Source of the DNA: Nocardioides sp. REDSEA-S33_B3
GTDB lineage: Bacteria > Actinomycetota > Actinomycetes > Propionibacteriales > Nocardioidaceae
Length of the DNA stretch: 64,000 bases
Assembly (NCBI GenBank): GCA_001627335.1
Contig: LUPK01000053.1
Span: 1-64,000 of the forward strand
Direction: 5' to 3'
A model generated the notes under the pieces. That model saw nothing but the letters and a program-made list of their open reading frames with translations, did no database searches and was not told where the DNA came from. This document shows positions 12,135 through 20,433 of this stretch, piece by piece (the stretch's first letter is position 1; every line of letters begins with the position of its first letter). Made by a program: the position numbers and the translations under genes.

Positions 12135-13235
12135 GTGAAGCACACCATCCTGCGCGGCGCCGTCGCGCTCACCGGCGCCGCGGCGCTCGCGCTCGGCACC
12201 GTCGCCCCGGCCGACGCCGCCCGCGCCGGCGTCCGCGAGGAGAAGAAGGCCGTCCAGTGGCTGGCCGGCGAGCTCGGCGAGGGCGACCTGCTGGTCAACG
12301 AGCAGTACGACTTCGCCGACGTCGGGTTGAGCCTCGACGCCGGCTTCGCGCTCAAGGGCGCAGGCCGCAAGGGCGCGGTCGCCCGCGACATCGCGACCGC
12401 CGCGGCCGGTCAGGTGGCCTCCTACACCCAGGGCGGTGAGTTCGACGAGGGCGCGGTGTACGCCGGCGCCACGGCCAAGCTGGCCGCGTTCACGCTCCTC
12501 GTCGGCGGCGACGCCACCGACGTCGACGGCACCGACCTGGTCGCCCAGCTCGAGGGCGTCACCACCGACGAGGGCCCCTCGGCGGGCCGCATCGTCGACC
12601 AGAGCGCCTACGGCGACTACGCCAACACCATCGGCCAGGCCTTCGCCGCCGTCGCGCTGTCGCGCAGCGGCTCCGCCGAGGGCGGCAGCGCGGTGTCGTT
12701 CCTGCTGCAGCAGCAGTGCGAGGCGGGCTACTTCCGCCTCCCGCTGACCGCCGACACCGACGCCGCGGACCAGAGCTGCGACGGCGCCGAGGGGCAGCCG
12801 AGCGTCGACACCACCGCGCTCGTGCTCAACCAGCTGCTCGAGCTGGACGCCACCGAGGACATCACCGCCGCGGTCGACGCCGCTGCGGCCTGGCTGGGCG
12901 ACCTACAGAAGGACAACGGCTCCTTCGGCACCGGCGTCGAGGGGGAGGGCTCGAACACCAACTCCACCGGCCTGGCCGGCTGGGCGCTGGCCTCGGTGGG
13001 CTCCTGCGGCAAGGCCCGCAAGGCCGCCCGCTGGGTGAAGAAGCTGCAGGTCGCCGGCAAGCACTCCGACACCGCCCTGGCCGACGAGGTCGGTGCGATC
13101 GCGTTCGACCGCGCCGCCTTCAAGGCCGGCAAGAGCGACGGGATCACCGTCGAGCTCCGTGACCAGTGGCGTCGGGCCGCGACCCAGGCCACGCCGTCGC
13201 TGCAGAACCTCTCGAAGGCCACGTGCAAGCAGTGA
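12135..13235 (+). CDS. Secreted alpha/alpha-barrel (prenyltransferase/terpene-cyclase-like) protein, probable cobalamin-binding alpha domain
   Basis: A 366-residue exported protein with a Sec signal peptide (residues 1 to about 28, AVALTGAAALALGTVAP, cut after ADA). The mature part consists of repeated helical hairpins, for example NTIGQAFAAVALSRSG, DTTALVLNQLLEL, LGDLQKDNGSFGTG and NTNSTGLAGWALASVG. The QxxxGSFG pattern is characteristic of alpha/alpha toroids such as squalene cyclases, prenyltransferases and the N-terminal barrel of intrinsic factor and transcobalamin. No DDxD-type cyclase acid motif is seen. Two Cys pairs (QQQCEAGYF, DQSCDGA, GSCGKA, ATCKQ) could be disulfides. It is directly under the B12 riboswitch and coupled to a DUF4430 gene, so I infer extracellular cobalamin capture. 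GTG start with GGAGAGG 7 nt upstream. Confidence 0.8.
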   Translation: MKHTILRGAVALTGAAALALGTVAPADAARAGVREEKKAVQWLAGELGEGDLLVNEQYDFADVGLSLDAGFALKGAGRKGAVARDIATAAAGQVASYTQGGEFDEGAVYAGATAKLAAFTLLVGGDATDVDGTDLVAQLEGVTTDEGPSAGRIVDQSAYGDYANTIGQAFAAVALSRSGSAEGGSAVSFLLQQQCEAGYFRLPLTADTDAADQSCDGAEGQPSVDTTALVLNQLLELDATEDITAAVDAAAAWLGDLQKDNGSFGTGVEGEGSNTNSTGLAGWALASVGSCGKARKAARWVKKLQVAGKHSDTALADEVGAIAFDRAAFKAGKSDGITVELRDQWRRAATQATPSLQNLSKATCKQ

Positions 13236-14143
13236 GCCGGCTCGCACGCGCGGTGGTCGTCGCCCTGGCGACGGCCACCGTCGTGCTGCCCGTTGGGGGC
13301 CTCGGGGCGACGTCCGCCACCGCCGCCACCTGCGCGGCCGGCGGCGGGGTGAGCGTCGTGGTCGACTTCAACTCCCTCGGTGGCGGCGTGCAGACCTCGT
13401 GCGTGGCCGGGGGCGGAGGGGACAAGGCGTCCGCGATCTTCGGTGCCGCCGGGCACACGCTGGGCCGGGTGCAGCAGCAGCCCGGCTTCGTGTGCCGGGT
13501 CGACGGCCTGCCCTCCCCGGAGCAAGAGGCCTGCGTCAAGACGCCTCCGGCCGACGCCTACTGGGGCCTGTGGTGGTCCAACGGCACCTCGGGCAGCTGG
13601 ACCTACTCCACGGTCGGCGTGGACGGCCTGACCATCCCCGACGGCGGCTCGGTCGCGCTGTCGTGGGACGACGTCGACGGCTCCGCGCCGCCGAGCGCGA
13701 CGCCGCCGAAGGCGGCGGCCTCCAGCCCGTCGAGCGCGCCGGCCAGCAGTCCGGCCGCCTCGCCGACGAAGAAGGCCACCCCGTCCGCAGGCGGTGGTGG
13801 CACGTCGGGCAGCCCGGCGAGCGGCTCCTCGTCCTCGGCCGAGGCCTCCTCGAGCGCGACGGCGGGGCCCAGCGCCACAAGCACCACCGACGAGTCGGCC
13901 ACGGAGCGCAAGCGGGCCCGCAAGGGTCGTGACTCCGGCGAGGCGACCGCAGGCGCCACGCCCACCGGTTCGGCGACCCCGGAGGACGAGCCGTCCGCGG
14001 ACACCGCCGCGGAGCGTCGTACGACGGAGGCGGCCGCGACCGAGGCCGACGGCCTGCCCGTGTGGGTCGCGCCGGTCGCGCTGCTGGTGCTGGCCGCCGG
14101 TGGCGGCGCTGCCGTCTGGCTGCGCCGGAGGGCGATCCCGTGA
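13232..14143 (+). CDS. DUF4430 (transcobalamin-C-like) protein with C-terminal membrane anchor
   Basis: The start is GTG 13232 in a GTGA overlap. The 303-residue product has a signal peptide (residues 1-30), then a DUF4430 domain (about 32-150) whose hallmark YWGLWWSNGTSGSWTYSTVG (about residues 110-129) matches the C-terminal beta domain of transcobalamin and intrinsic factor. A Ser/Ala/Pro/Thr-rich low-complexity spacer follows (about 150-270). It ends in LPVWVAPVALLVLAAGGGAA plus a basic tail, a membrane anchor resembling a degenerate sortase signal. With the preceding alpha-barrel protein it would give the two halves of the animal B12-binding fold as separate chains, one tethered next to the ECF transporter. 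Function inferred. Confidence 0.8.
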   Translation: MSRLARAVVVALATATVVLPVGGLGATSATAATCAAGGGVSVVVDFNSLGGGVQTSCVAGGGGDKASAIFGAAGHTLGRVQQQPGFVCRVDGLPSPEQEACVKTPPADAYWGLWWSNGTSGSWTYSTVGVDGLTIPDGGSVALSWDDVDGSAPPSATPPKAAASSPSSAPASSPAASPTKKATPSAGGGGTSGSPASGSSSSAEASSSATAGPSATSTTDESATERKRARKGRDSGEATAGATPTGSATPEDEPSADTAAERRTTEAAATEADGLPVWVAPVALLVLAAGGGAAVWLRRRAIP

Positions 14144-15285
14144 CGACGGCGGCCACGAGCCTGCGCACCGCACGCCTCCCGCGCGACCTGCACCCGGTCG
14201 CGTGGTGGGTGTGGGCGCTCGGGCTCGCGGCCGCCGCGTCCATGACGACCAACCCCTTCTCGCTGCTGCTGCTGGTCGGCGCCGCAGCCGTCGTGGTGGC
14301 GGCGCGACGCTCCGACCAGCCGTGGTCGCGCTCGTTCCGGCTCTACCTGTGGCTGGGGCTGGCGATCGTGGTGCTGCGGGTGGTGTTCCGGCTGCTGCTC
14401 GGCGGCGGGTACCCGGGCACGGTCCTGCTGGACCTGCCCGCGATCCCGTTGCCGGAGTGGACCACCGGCATCACGCTGCTCGGAGCGGTCACGCTGGAGT
14501 CGGTGCTGGCGGGGCTCTACGACGGCATGCGGCTGGCCTCGATCGTGGTCTGCGTGGGTGCCGCCAACGCACTGGCCAACCCCAAGCGGCTCCTGCGCTC
14601 GGTGCCGCCGGCGCTCTACGAGGTCGGTGCCGCCATGGTGGTGGCGGTGACCGTGCTGCCGCAGCTGGCCGACTCCGCGCGCCGCGTCCGTGCCGCCCAG
14701 GGCCTGCGCGCCAGCGCGAACGGTCGCATCCACGGCATCCGTCGCTTCCTCGTGCCCGTCCTCGAGGACGCCATCGACCGCTCGATGGCGATGGCGGCCG
14801 GGATGGACGCCCGCGGCTACGGGCGCGCCCCCGGCCTGGACCGCCGTGCCCGGGTGCGCACCGGGGCCCTGATGATCATCGGGCTGTGCGGCACCTGCCT
14901 GGGCACCTATTCGGTGCTCGACCGCACCGCTCCGCGCGTCCTCGCGCTGCCCGTGCTGCTGCTCGGCGTCGGCCTGGCCGTGCTGGGCCTGGTGAGCGCC
15001 GGACGGCGCGTCGAGCGCACCCGCTACCGGCCCGACTCGTGGCTCTGGCCGGAGTGGGTCGTCGCCGGCGCCGGGGTGCTCACCGCCGCGCTGTGGGTGT
15101 GGATCGCCCGGACCCAGCTGGCCATCGCCTACCCGGGCCTCGACGTCGTGCCGGTCGTCGGCCTCGGCGTCCTCGTCGGCGTCGCTGTCGCTCTCGCCGG
15201 GGGCCTCGCGGCACCGCCGCCGGTCTCCCCACCGGTCTCCCGCGGGCGCCTGGCCCACGACCAGGCCGAGGCGGTGGCCGCATGA
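14140..15285 (+). CDS. ECF transporter T component (CbiQ/EcfT-like)
   Basis: A 381-residue membrane protein, longer than the usual ~260. It holds several hydrophobic segments and two cytoplasmic coupling motifs of the AxxxxR type: RRVRAAQGLRASANG (about residues 183-197) and MAAGMDARGYGRAPG (about 218-232), which grip the ATPases. It couples ATP hydrolysis to movement of the S component. Start GTG 14140 overlaps the previous stop (GTGA), and the stop overlaps the ATPase start (ATGA). The four overlaps in this operon imply production in fixed ratio. Confidence 0.88.
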   Translation: MTTAATSLRTARLPRDLHPVAWWVWALGLAAAASMTTNPFSLLLLVGAAAVVVAARRSDQPWSRSFRLYLWLGLAIVVLRVVFRLLLGGGYPGTVLLDLPAIPLPEWTTGITLLGAVTLESVLAGLYDGMRLASIVVCVGAANALANPKRLLRSVPPALYEVGAAMVVAVTVLPQLADSARRVRAAQGLRASANGRIHGIRRFLVPVLEDAIDRSMAMAAGMDARGYGRAPGLDRRARVRTGALMIIGLCGTCLGTYSVLDRTAPRVLALPVLLLGVGLAVLGLVSAGRRVERTRYRPDSWLWPEWVVAGAGVLTAALWVWIARTQLAIAYPGLDVVPVVGLGVLVGVAVALAGGLAAPPPVSPPVSRGRLAHDQAEAVAA

Positions 15286-16940
15286 GCGCCCCCGTCCTCG
15301 AGCTGCGCGGCATCCGTTTCGGCTACCGCGCCGGCCAGGCCCCCGTCCTCGCCGACGTCGACCTCGTCGTCGAGGAGGGCGAGCTCGTCCTGCTCTCGGG
15401 ACCCACCGGCGTCGGCAAGTCCACGCTGCTCGGTGTCGTCGCCGGTCTCGTGCCGCGCTTCTCCGGGGGCGTGCTCGCCGGCGACGTGCTGCTCGAGGGG
15501 GAGAGCGTGCTGCGCCGTCCGCCGCGCGACCGGGCGCACGTGGTCGGGTACGTCGGTCAGGACCCGGCCCTCGGCTTCGTCACCGACACCGTCGAGGAGG
15601 AGCTGGCCTACGGCATGGAGCAGCTCGGCCTGCCGGCGGCGACCATGCGTCGCCGGGTCGAGGAGACCCTGGACCTGCTCGGCATCGCCGACCTGCGCTC
15701 CCGCGACCTGCGGACCCTGTCGGGCGGTCAGCAGCAGCGGGTCGCCATCGGCGCCGTGCTGACCATGCACCCCCGGCTGCTCGTGCTCGACGAGCCGACC
15801 TCCGCGCTCGACCCCACCGCGGCCGAGGAGGTGCTGGCCACCCTCACCCGCCTCGTCCACGACCTCGGGGTCTCGGTGCTGCTGGCCGAGCACCGGCTCG
15901 AGCGGGTCGTGCCGTTCGCCGACACCATGTGCCTGATGACCGGTGACGGTCGCGTCCAGGTGGGCGAGCCGGCCGACCTGCTGGCCTCCTCGCCGGTCGT
16001 GCCGCCCATCGTCGAGCTCGGTCGGGCCGCCGGCTGGTCGCCGTTGCCGCTGAGCGTGCGCGACGCCCGGCGGCGGGCAAGGGGGCTGGCCGACCGGCTG
16101 TCGGAGGTCTCGAGGCTCGTCGCTGACGCTTCTCGCACCTCGACCGGCGAGAGCGAGGTGCGAGCCGAGCGAGCCTCGAGGCCGGGTGACGGCCTGCGGG
16201 CCCGCGGGGTCACCGTGGTCCACGGCCGGGAGGTCGCCGTACGCTCCGTCGACCTGACGCTGCCCGCCGGTCGCGTCACCGCGCTCATGGGGCGCAACGG
16301 CTCCGGGAAGTCCTCGCTGCTGTGGGCGCTGCAGGGCACCGGTGCGCGGTTCGCCGGCGACGTCGACGTACGCCGCGGGGACGCCGTGGTCGACCCCGCG
16401 CAGCAGCCCGCGGCCCAGCGCCGCGAGCTGGTCGGGCTGCTGCCGCAGAACGCCGCGGACCTGCTCTACCTCGAGACCGTCGCCGAGGAGCTGGCCGCCG
16501 GCGACGGGGGCGACGGCTCGTGCCGGGAGATCCTGGACTCGCTGGCGCCGGGCCTGCCCGACGACGCCCACCCGCGCGACCTGTCCGAGGGGCAGCGGCT
16601 CGCGCTGGCGCTCTCGCTGGTGCTGGCGGCCCGGCCCGGGGTGGTGCTGCTCGACGAGCCGACGCGGGGCCTGGACTACGCCGCCAAGCGGGTGCTGGCG
16701 CGCACGGTGCGCGACCTGGCGGCCGACGGGCACGCGGTGCTGGTGGCCTCGCACGACGTGGAGTTCGTGGCGCAGGCCGCCGACGACGCGCTGGTGCTGG
16801 CCGAGGGCGAGGTCGTCTCGCGCGGACCCGCCCGCACGGTGGTCGCCGAGTCGCCCGCCTTCGCGCCGCAGGTGACCAAGGTGCTCGGGCCGCCGTGGCT
16901 GCGCGTCGACGAGGTGGTCGACGCGCTGGAGACGGCGTGA
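15282..16940 (+). CDS. ECF transporter ATPase, two ABC domains fused (EcfA-EcfA')
   Basis: A 552-residue protein with two complete nucleotide-binding domains. First: Walker A GPTGVGKST (about residues 42-50), signature LSGGQQQR, Walker B LLVLDEPTSALD. Second: Walker A GRNGSGKSS (about 337-345), variant signature LSEGQRLA, Walker B VVLLDEPTRGLD. It powers the T/S membrane pair. The linker between the domains (about residues 276-301) is encoded by two inverted copies of a genomic palindromic repeat (16106-16183), so a non-coding repeat seems to have become linker sequence. GTGA overlap with the next gene. Confidence 0.92.
   Translation: MSAPVLELRGIRFGYRAGQAPVLADVDLVVEEGELVLLSGPTGVGKSTLLGVVAGLVPRFSGGVLAGDVLLEGESVLRRPPRDRAHVVGYVGQDPALGFVTDTVEEELAYGMEQLGLPAATMRRRVEETLDLLGIADLRSRDLRTLSGGQQQRVAIGAVLTMHPRLLVLDEPTSALDPTAAEEVLATLTRLVHDLGVSVLLAEHRLERVVPFADTMCLMTGDGRVQVGEPADLLASSPVVPPIVELGRAAGWSPLPLSVRDARRRARGLADRLSEVSRLVADASRTSTGESEVRAERASRPGDGLRARGVTVVHGREVAVRSVDLTLPAGRVTALMGRNGSGKSSLLWALQGTGARFAGDVDVRRGDAVVDPAQQPAAQRRELVGLLPQNAADLLYLETVAEELAAGDGGDGSCREILDSLAPGLPDDAHPRDLSEGQRLALALSLVLAARPGVVLLDEPTRGLDYAAKRVLARTVRDLAADGHAVLVASHDVEFVAQAADDALVLAEGEVVSRGPARTVVAESPAFAPQVTKVLGPPWLRVDEVVDALETA
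16106..16183. repeat. Family D palindromic repeat, two inverted copies inside the EcfA linker
   Basis: GGTCTCGAGGCTCG at 16106-16119 and GCGAGCCTCGAGGCC ending at 16183 are inverted copies of an element that also occurs between genes near 37229 and 49914. The frame stays open through it, encoding a charged linker with repeated Ser, Arg and Glu. Confidence 0.65.
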
Positions 16941-17779
16941 GCGGCGTTGCGCCGGACCTCCGGGTGGCCGCCGTGCCGCTGTCGCGCCGCTCGTTGGCGG
17001 TGCTGGGGCTGGCCTCGTTCGCCGGGCTGATGATGCTGGTCTGGCCGCTGCTGCTGCAGGTGCCCGAGGGCACCCGGGTGGACCCGCCGTTCCTGTTCCT
17101 GGGGCTGCTGCCGGTGGTGGTGGCGGTCGTGCTCGCCGAGGTCACCGAGGGCGGGCTCGACGCCCGGGTCCTGGCGCTGCTGGGGGTGCTGAGCGCGGTC
17201 AACGCGGTCACCCGGGCGATCTCGCCGGGGCTCTCGGGCGTCGAGCTCGTCTTCTTCCTGCTGATCATCTCCGGGCGGGTGCTGGGGCCGGGGTTCGGCT
17301 TCGCGCTGGGCTGCACGTCGCTGTTCGCCTCCGCGCTGATGACCGCCGGGGTCGGGCCGTGGCTGCCCTACCAGATGCTCATCTCGGCCTGGGTCGGCAT
17401 GGGCGCCGGCCTGCTGCCGCGAGCCCGGGGTCGCCTCGAGATCGTGCTGCTGGCGGCGTACGCCGTGGTGGCGGCGTACCTCTTCGGGGCGCTGATGAAC
17501 CTCTCGAGCTGGCCCTTCGCGCTCGGCATCGCCGTCCCCGGCTACGAGGGCGAGCTGTCCTACGTGCCAGGTGCGCCGCTGCTGGAGAACCTCCATCGCT
17601 TCGGGATCTACACGCTGCTGACCTCCACCGGCGGCTGGGACACCATGCGTGCGATCACCAACGCCGTCGCCGTCGTGGTCCTCGGCCCGGCGGTCCTGGC
17701 CGTGCTGCGTCGTGCCGCGCGGCGGGCGACGGTCGTGGGGACGGTGGGGGAGCGGCCGGGTTTGTCGGCCAGCCGCTGA
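16937..17779 (+). CDS. ECF transporter S component, probable cobalamin-specific
   Basis: A 280-residue membrane protein with about six hydrophobic segments; in AVNAVTRAISPGLSGVELVF and LGPGFGFALGCTSLFASALM it has the conserved small-residue/aromatic pattern of CbrT-like and related S components. S components bind the vitamin in the membrane. Being last in an operon governed by a cobalamin riboswitch, it is most likely the B12 binder. The last residues (GERPGLSASR) are encoded by a palindromic repeat that overlaps the stop codon. Start GTG 16937 in a GTGA overlap. Confidence 0.85.
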   Translation: MSGVAPDLRVAAVPLSRRSLAVLGLASFAGLMMLVWPLLLQVPEGTRVDPPFLFLGLLPVVVAVVLAEVTEGGLDARVLALLGVLSAVNAVTRAISPGLSGVELVFFLLIISGRVLGPGFGFALGCTSLFASALMTAGVGPWLPYQMLISAWVGMGAGLLPRARGRLEIVLLAAYAVVAAYLFGALMNLSSWPFALGIAVPGYEGELSYVPGAPLLENLHRFGIYTLLTSTGGWDTMRAITNAVAVVVLGPAVLAVLRRAARRATVVGTVGERPGLSASR

Positions 17780-17847
17780 ACCCGGCCACGGGACGACGAA
17801 GCATTGTCGTCCCACTCCCGGGTCTGTCGGCCAGCCGACAAACCCGG
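17754..17847. terminator. Three-hairpin terminator-like cluster (family G repeats) at the end of the B12 operon
   Basis: Three hairpins follow one another: GGCCGGGTT/AACCCGGCC (17754-17787), GGGACGAC/GTCGTCCC with an 8-nt loop (17790-17813) and CCGGGT-GTCGGC/GCCGAC-ACCCGG (17818-17847). The first and third are direct repeats of one 30-bp element (17757-17786, 17818-17847). The cluster lies between convergent genes and can stop transcription from both sides. No U-run follows. Confidence 0.7.
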
Positions 17848-17857
17848 CCGGGTCCGC

Positions 17858-18921
17858 TCAGGGCCGGATCTGCAGGATCCTGTCGTCCCCGTCGACGGGG
17901 GAGCCCCGGCCGTCGCGGTTGCTGGTGGTGACCCAGAGGGTGCCGTCGGGGGCGGCGACGACCGAGCGCAGCCGCCCGTGGTCGCCGACGAAGAACGCGC
18001 GGGGCTTGCGGGCCCTCTTGCCCTTCACCTCTCGACGTACCCCTGCCCCTTGCCGCCCTCGCCCTCGACGGCCGGCCAGCCGTAGTCGCGACCGGCGGTG
18101 ATCAGGTTCAGCTCGTCGAAGCGGTCCTGCCCGAACTCCGAGGCCCACAGCTTGGTGCCCACGAAGGCGAGACCCTGGATGTTGCGGTGCCCGAGGGACC
18201 ACACGGGGGAGTCCGGGTCGGGATTGCCGGGTGCGGGGTCGCCGTCGGGGGTGATCCGCAGGACCTTGCCGCCCAGGTCGTCGGGGTCGGCGGCACGCGG
18301 CGGGTCGCCGGCCTCACCGGTGGACACGTACAGGTAGCCGTCGGGTCCGAAGACCAGCTGCCCGCCGTCGTGGATGAAGCCGTTGGGGATGCCGGTCAGC
18401 ACCGGCTCGAGGTCCCCGAGGCGGTCACCGTCGAGGACGCCGCGCACGACCCGGTTGTCGCTGGGGGTGGTGAGGTAGAGGTAGACGAGCCCGTCGTCGT
18501 CGTACGACGGGGAGACGGCCACCCCGAGGAGCCCGCCCTCGCCCGCGGGCGCGGCGGCGTCGACCGTGGCGACCTCGACGACCTCGTGCTCGGGCCCGCG
18601 GAGCAGCAGCACGCGCGTGGAGTCGCGCTCGGTCACGACCGCGTCGCCGTTCGGCAGGAACGCGATGCCCCACGGCACCGCGAGACCGGTGGCGATGGTG
18701 CCGACCTGCTCCGGGGGGCCCGACTCCTCCGCGGCGTCGGTCCCGGTCGGCTCCTCGGTGGGGGCCGTGCTCGAAGGTGCGGTGGTCGGGGCGGGCAGCG
18801 GGGTGCCGGTCGCGGTGGTCTCGATGATCGTGACCGTGGACGTGCTGCCCTCCTGCAGGCAGCCGGTCAGCGCGAGCGGCAGCACCGCGGCGGCAGCGAC
18901 GCCCCGGCGCAGGCGGGTCAC
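17858..18921 (-). pseudogene. Sorbosone/glucose-dehydrogenase-like lipoprotein gene, broken by internal deletion and frameshift
   Basis: The 5' part (18025-18921) encodes a lipoprotein signal with lipobox LTGC, a Thr/Pro linker and most of a PQQ-type sugar-dehydrogenase beta-propeller (GLAVPWGIAFLPNGDAVVTE, DGYLYVSTGEAGDP, SLGHRNIQGLA, GRDYGWPAVEGEGG). It then hits a stop at 18025. The family's C-terminal end (VGDHGRLRSVV, PDGTLWVTTSNRDGRG, DDRILQI) continues in another frame to 17858. Roughly 50 residues normally found between the two parts are missing, so this is a deletion plus frame change near 18020-18040, not a simple miscall. Start GTG 18921 overlaps the upstream hydrolase. Confidence 0.8.
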
Positions 18922-19832
18922 GAGACCTTCTCGAGCAGCTCCAGGAGCAGCGCGTGCACCTCGTCGGGGTGCTCGAGACCGAGGAAGTGGCTGCCCGGGA
19001 GCTCGACGTAGGTCGCGCCCTCGATGCGGTCGGCGGCGGTGCGCATGTCACGCGCGCCGGCCAGGACGTCCCACCGGCCGGCGACGAAGGTCGCGGGCAC
19101 CCGAATGTTGCGCAGGGAGACACGGCCGTGCTCGGAGGTGCGCAGCGCGAGGTGGAAGTACCAGCCCATCGGGGTGGTGAGGAACTCGGTCACCGCCTTC
19201 GCGGTGATCTCCGGGTCCTTCACGGGCAGCATGAAGCCGCTGTGGCTGAGCAGGTCCACGGCGCGCTTGCCGATGGGGAGGCGGCGGGCGATCGGGGTGA
19301 GCGCCCAGCCGGCGTGCTTGGCGACGCGGGTGGCGTTGATGGTGAGGGTGCGGGCCACGACGTGCGGCAGGTGCAGCGGGCCCAGCATGGTGGCGAAGGT
19401 GTCGCCGGGGACGCCGGCGACCGCGAAGAGGCCGGAGACCCGCTCGGGGTGGCGGAAGGCCAGCTCGAACATCGTGTTCACGCCCATCGACCAGCCCATC
19501 AGCACGCCCTTGGCGACGCCGAAGTGGTCCATGACCGAGAGGCCGTCCTCGACGAACTCCTCGATCCCGCAGCGCTCGGGGTCGGTGGGGCGCTGGGAGC
19601 CGCCGGTGCCGCGGTGGTTCCACGACACGACCCGGACCTCGCAGGCGGGGTCGAGCAGCGCGGGCCAGGTCCACGGGTTGGTGCCCAGGCCGTTGCAGAG
19701 CACGACCGTGGGGCCCGGCTTGGTGCCGTCGGGGTCGTTGGTCCACGCACGCAGCAGGGTGCCGTCGTCGGAGAGCACCTCGTGGAAGGTGACGGGGGAG
19801 GTGGTGACCGGTCGGGCCGCAGAGGTCGGCAT
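18918..19832 (-). CDS. Alpha/beta-fold hydrolase
   Basis: A 304-residue serine hydrolase with oxyanion motif VVLCNGLGTNPW, nucleophile elbow MGWSMGVNTM (about residue 113), acid in FVAGRWDVLAG and His in LPGSHFLGLEHPDE. It resembles haloperoxidase-like or epoxide-hydrolase-like soluble enzymes. The stop overlaps the start of the broken sugar-dehydrogenase gene by 4 bp, so the two were once co-translated. Substrate not predictable. Confidence 0.85.
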   Translation of the reverse strand: MPTSAARPVTTSPVTFHEVLSDDGTLLRAWTNDPDGTKPGPTVVLCNGLGTNPWTWPALLDPACEVRVVSWNHRGTGGSQRPTDPERCGIEEFVEDGLSVMDHFGVAKGVLMGWSMGVNTMFELAFRHPERVSGLFAVAGVPGDTFATMLGPLHLPHVVARTLTINATRVAKHAGWALTPIARRLPIGKRAVDLLSHSGFMLPVKDPEITAKAVTEFLTTPMGWYFHLALRTSEHGRVSLRNIRVPATFVAGRWDVLAGARDMRTAADRIEGATYVELPGSHFLGLEHPDEVHALLLELLEKVS

Positions 19833-19875
19833 GCCCGCGATTGTGCCCCAGCGGCGGAGTGCGTGGGGGCGGTGC

Positions 19876-20226
19876 TCAGCCGTGGGCCGTGTGACCCGGG
19901 TGACCCTGTGCGTCCGGGGCGGACGTCGACTCCAGCTGGAGGGCGTCGAGCCGGTCCTGCTCGGTCGCCGTACCCGGGACCCTGCCGGCGAAGAAGTCCT
20001 CGACCTCCTCGCGCTCGGCTCGACGCACCGCCAGGGCGGTGCCGGCGACCATGGCGTTGCGGCACGCGGAGCGCTGGGAGTCCACGGCCCACCGGTGTAC
20101 CGAGGTCACCAGCGAGCTCTGCAACCGTGAGGTGAGGGGCAGCTTCGAGGCGAGGACCTGCCAGGCGGAGCCGGAGACGCTGCGCGTCGTGGTGAGCACG
20201 GTGAGGCGGCGTGCCTGGGACTGCAT
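19876..20226 (-). CDS. Small uncharacterised protein
   Basis: A 116-residue protein I do not recognise. The ATG at 20226 has GGAGGAGG ten or so bases upstream, which decides the start; the longer frame to 20367 is not supported. It is rich in Arg, Ser and Ala in the first half (QARRLTVLTTTRSVSG) and Asp/Glu/His in the tail, with one moderately hydrophobic patch (NAMVAGTALAV). No signal peptide or clear domain. It stands alone between two unrelated genes. Confidence 0.6.
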   Translation of the reverse strand: MQSQARRLTVLTTTRSVSGSAWQVLASKLPLTSRLQSSLVTSVHRWAVDSQRSACRNAMVAGTALAVRRAEREEVEDFFAGRVPGTATEQDRLDALQLESTSAPDAQGHPGHTAHG

Positions 20227-20383
20227 GTGGGACGCCTCCTCCGGGGGAACAGGGAGCCAGTGGGTGGGGCCAGCGGCGGGTACGTCACCCACCCTAGGAG
20301 GTGAGAGGGCTCTCACAAGGGCGGGCGTGTGACGTCTACGTGAATGGGTCCGCACCCGGCCATCCACAGGCGGCTGAAGGGGT

Positions 20384-20425
20384 GCCGAGCCGGCGCAACC
20401 TTCCGGAAGGACGCGCCGGCTCGGC
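20384..20425. repeat. Palindromic repeat, family A (long form)
   Basis: A 42-bp palindrome with arms GCCGAGCCGGCGC / GCGCCGGCTCGGC around CCTTCCGGAAGG. It lies 9 bp beyond the stop of the EamA gene and is the only clear structure in the 207-bp gap 20227-20433. Confidence 0.85.
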
Positions 20426-20433
20426 GGGAGAGG

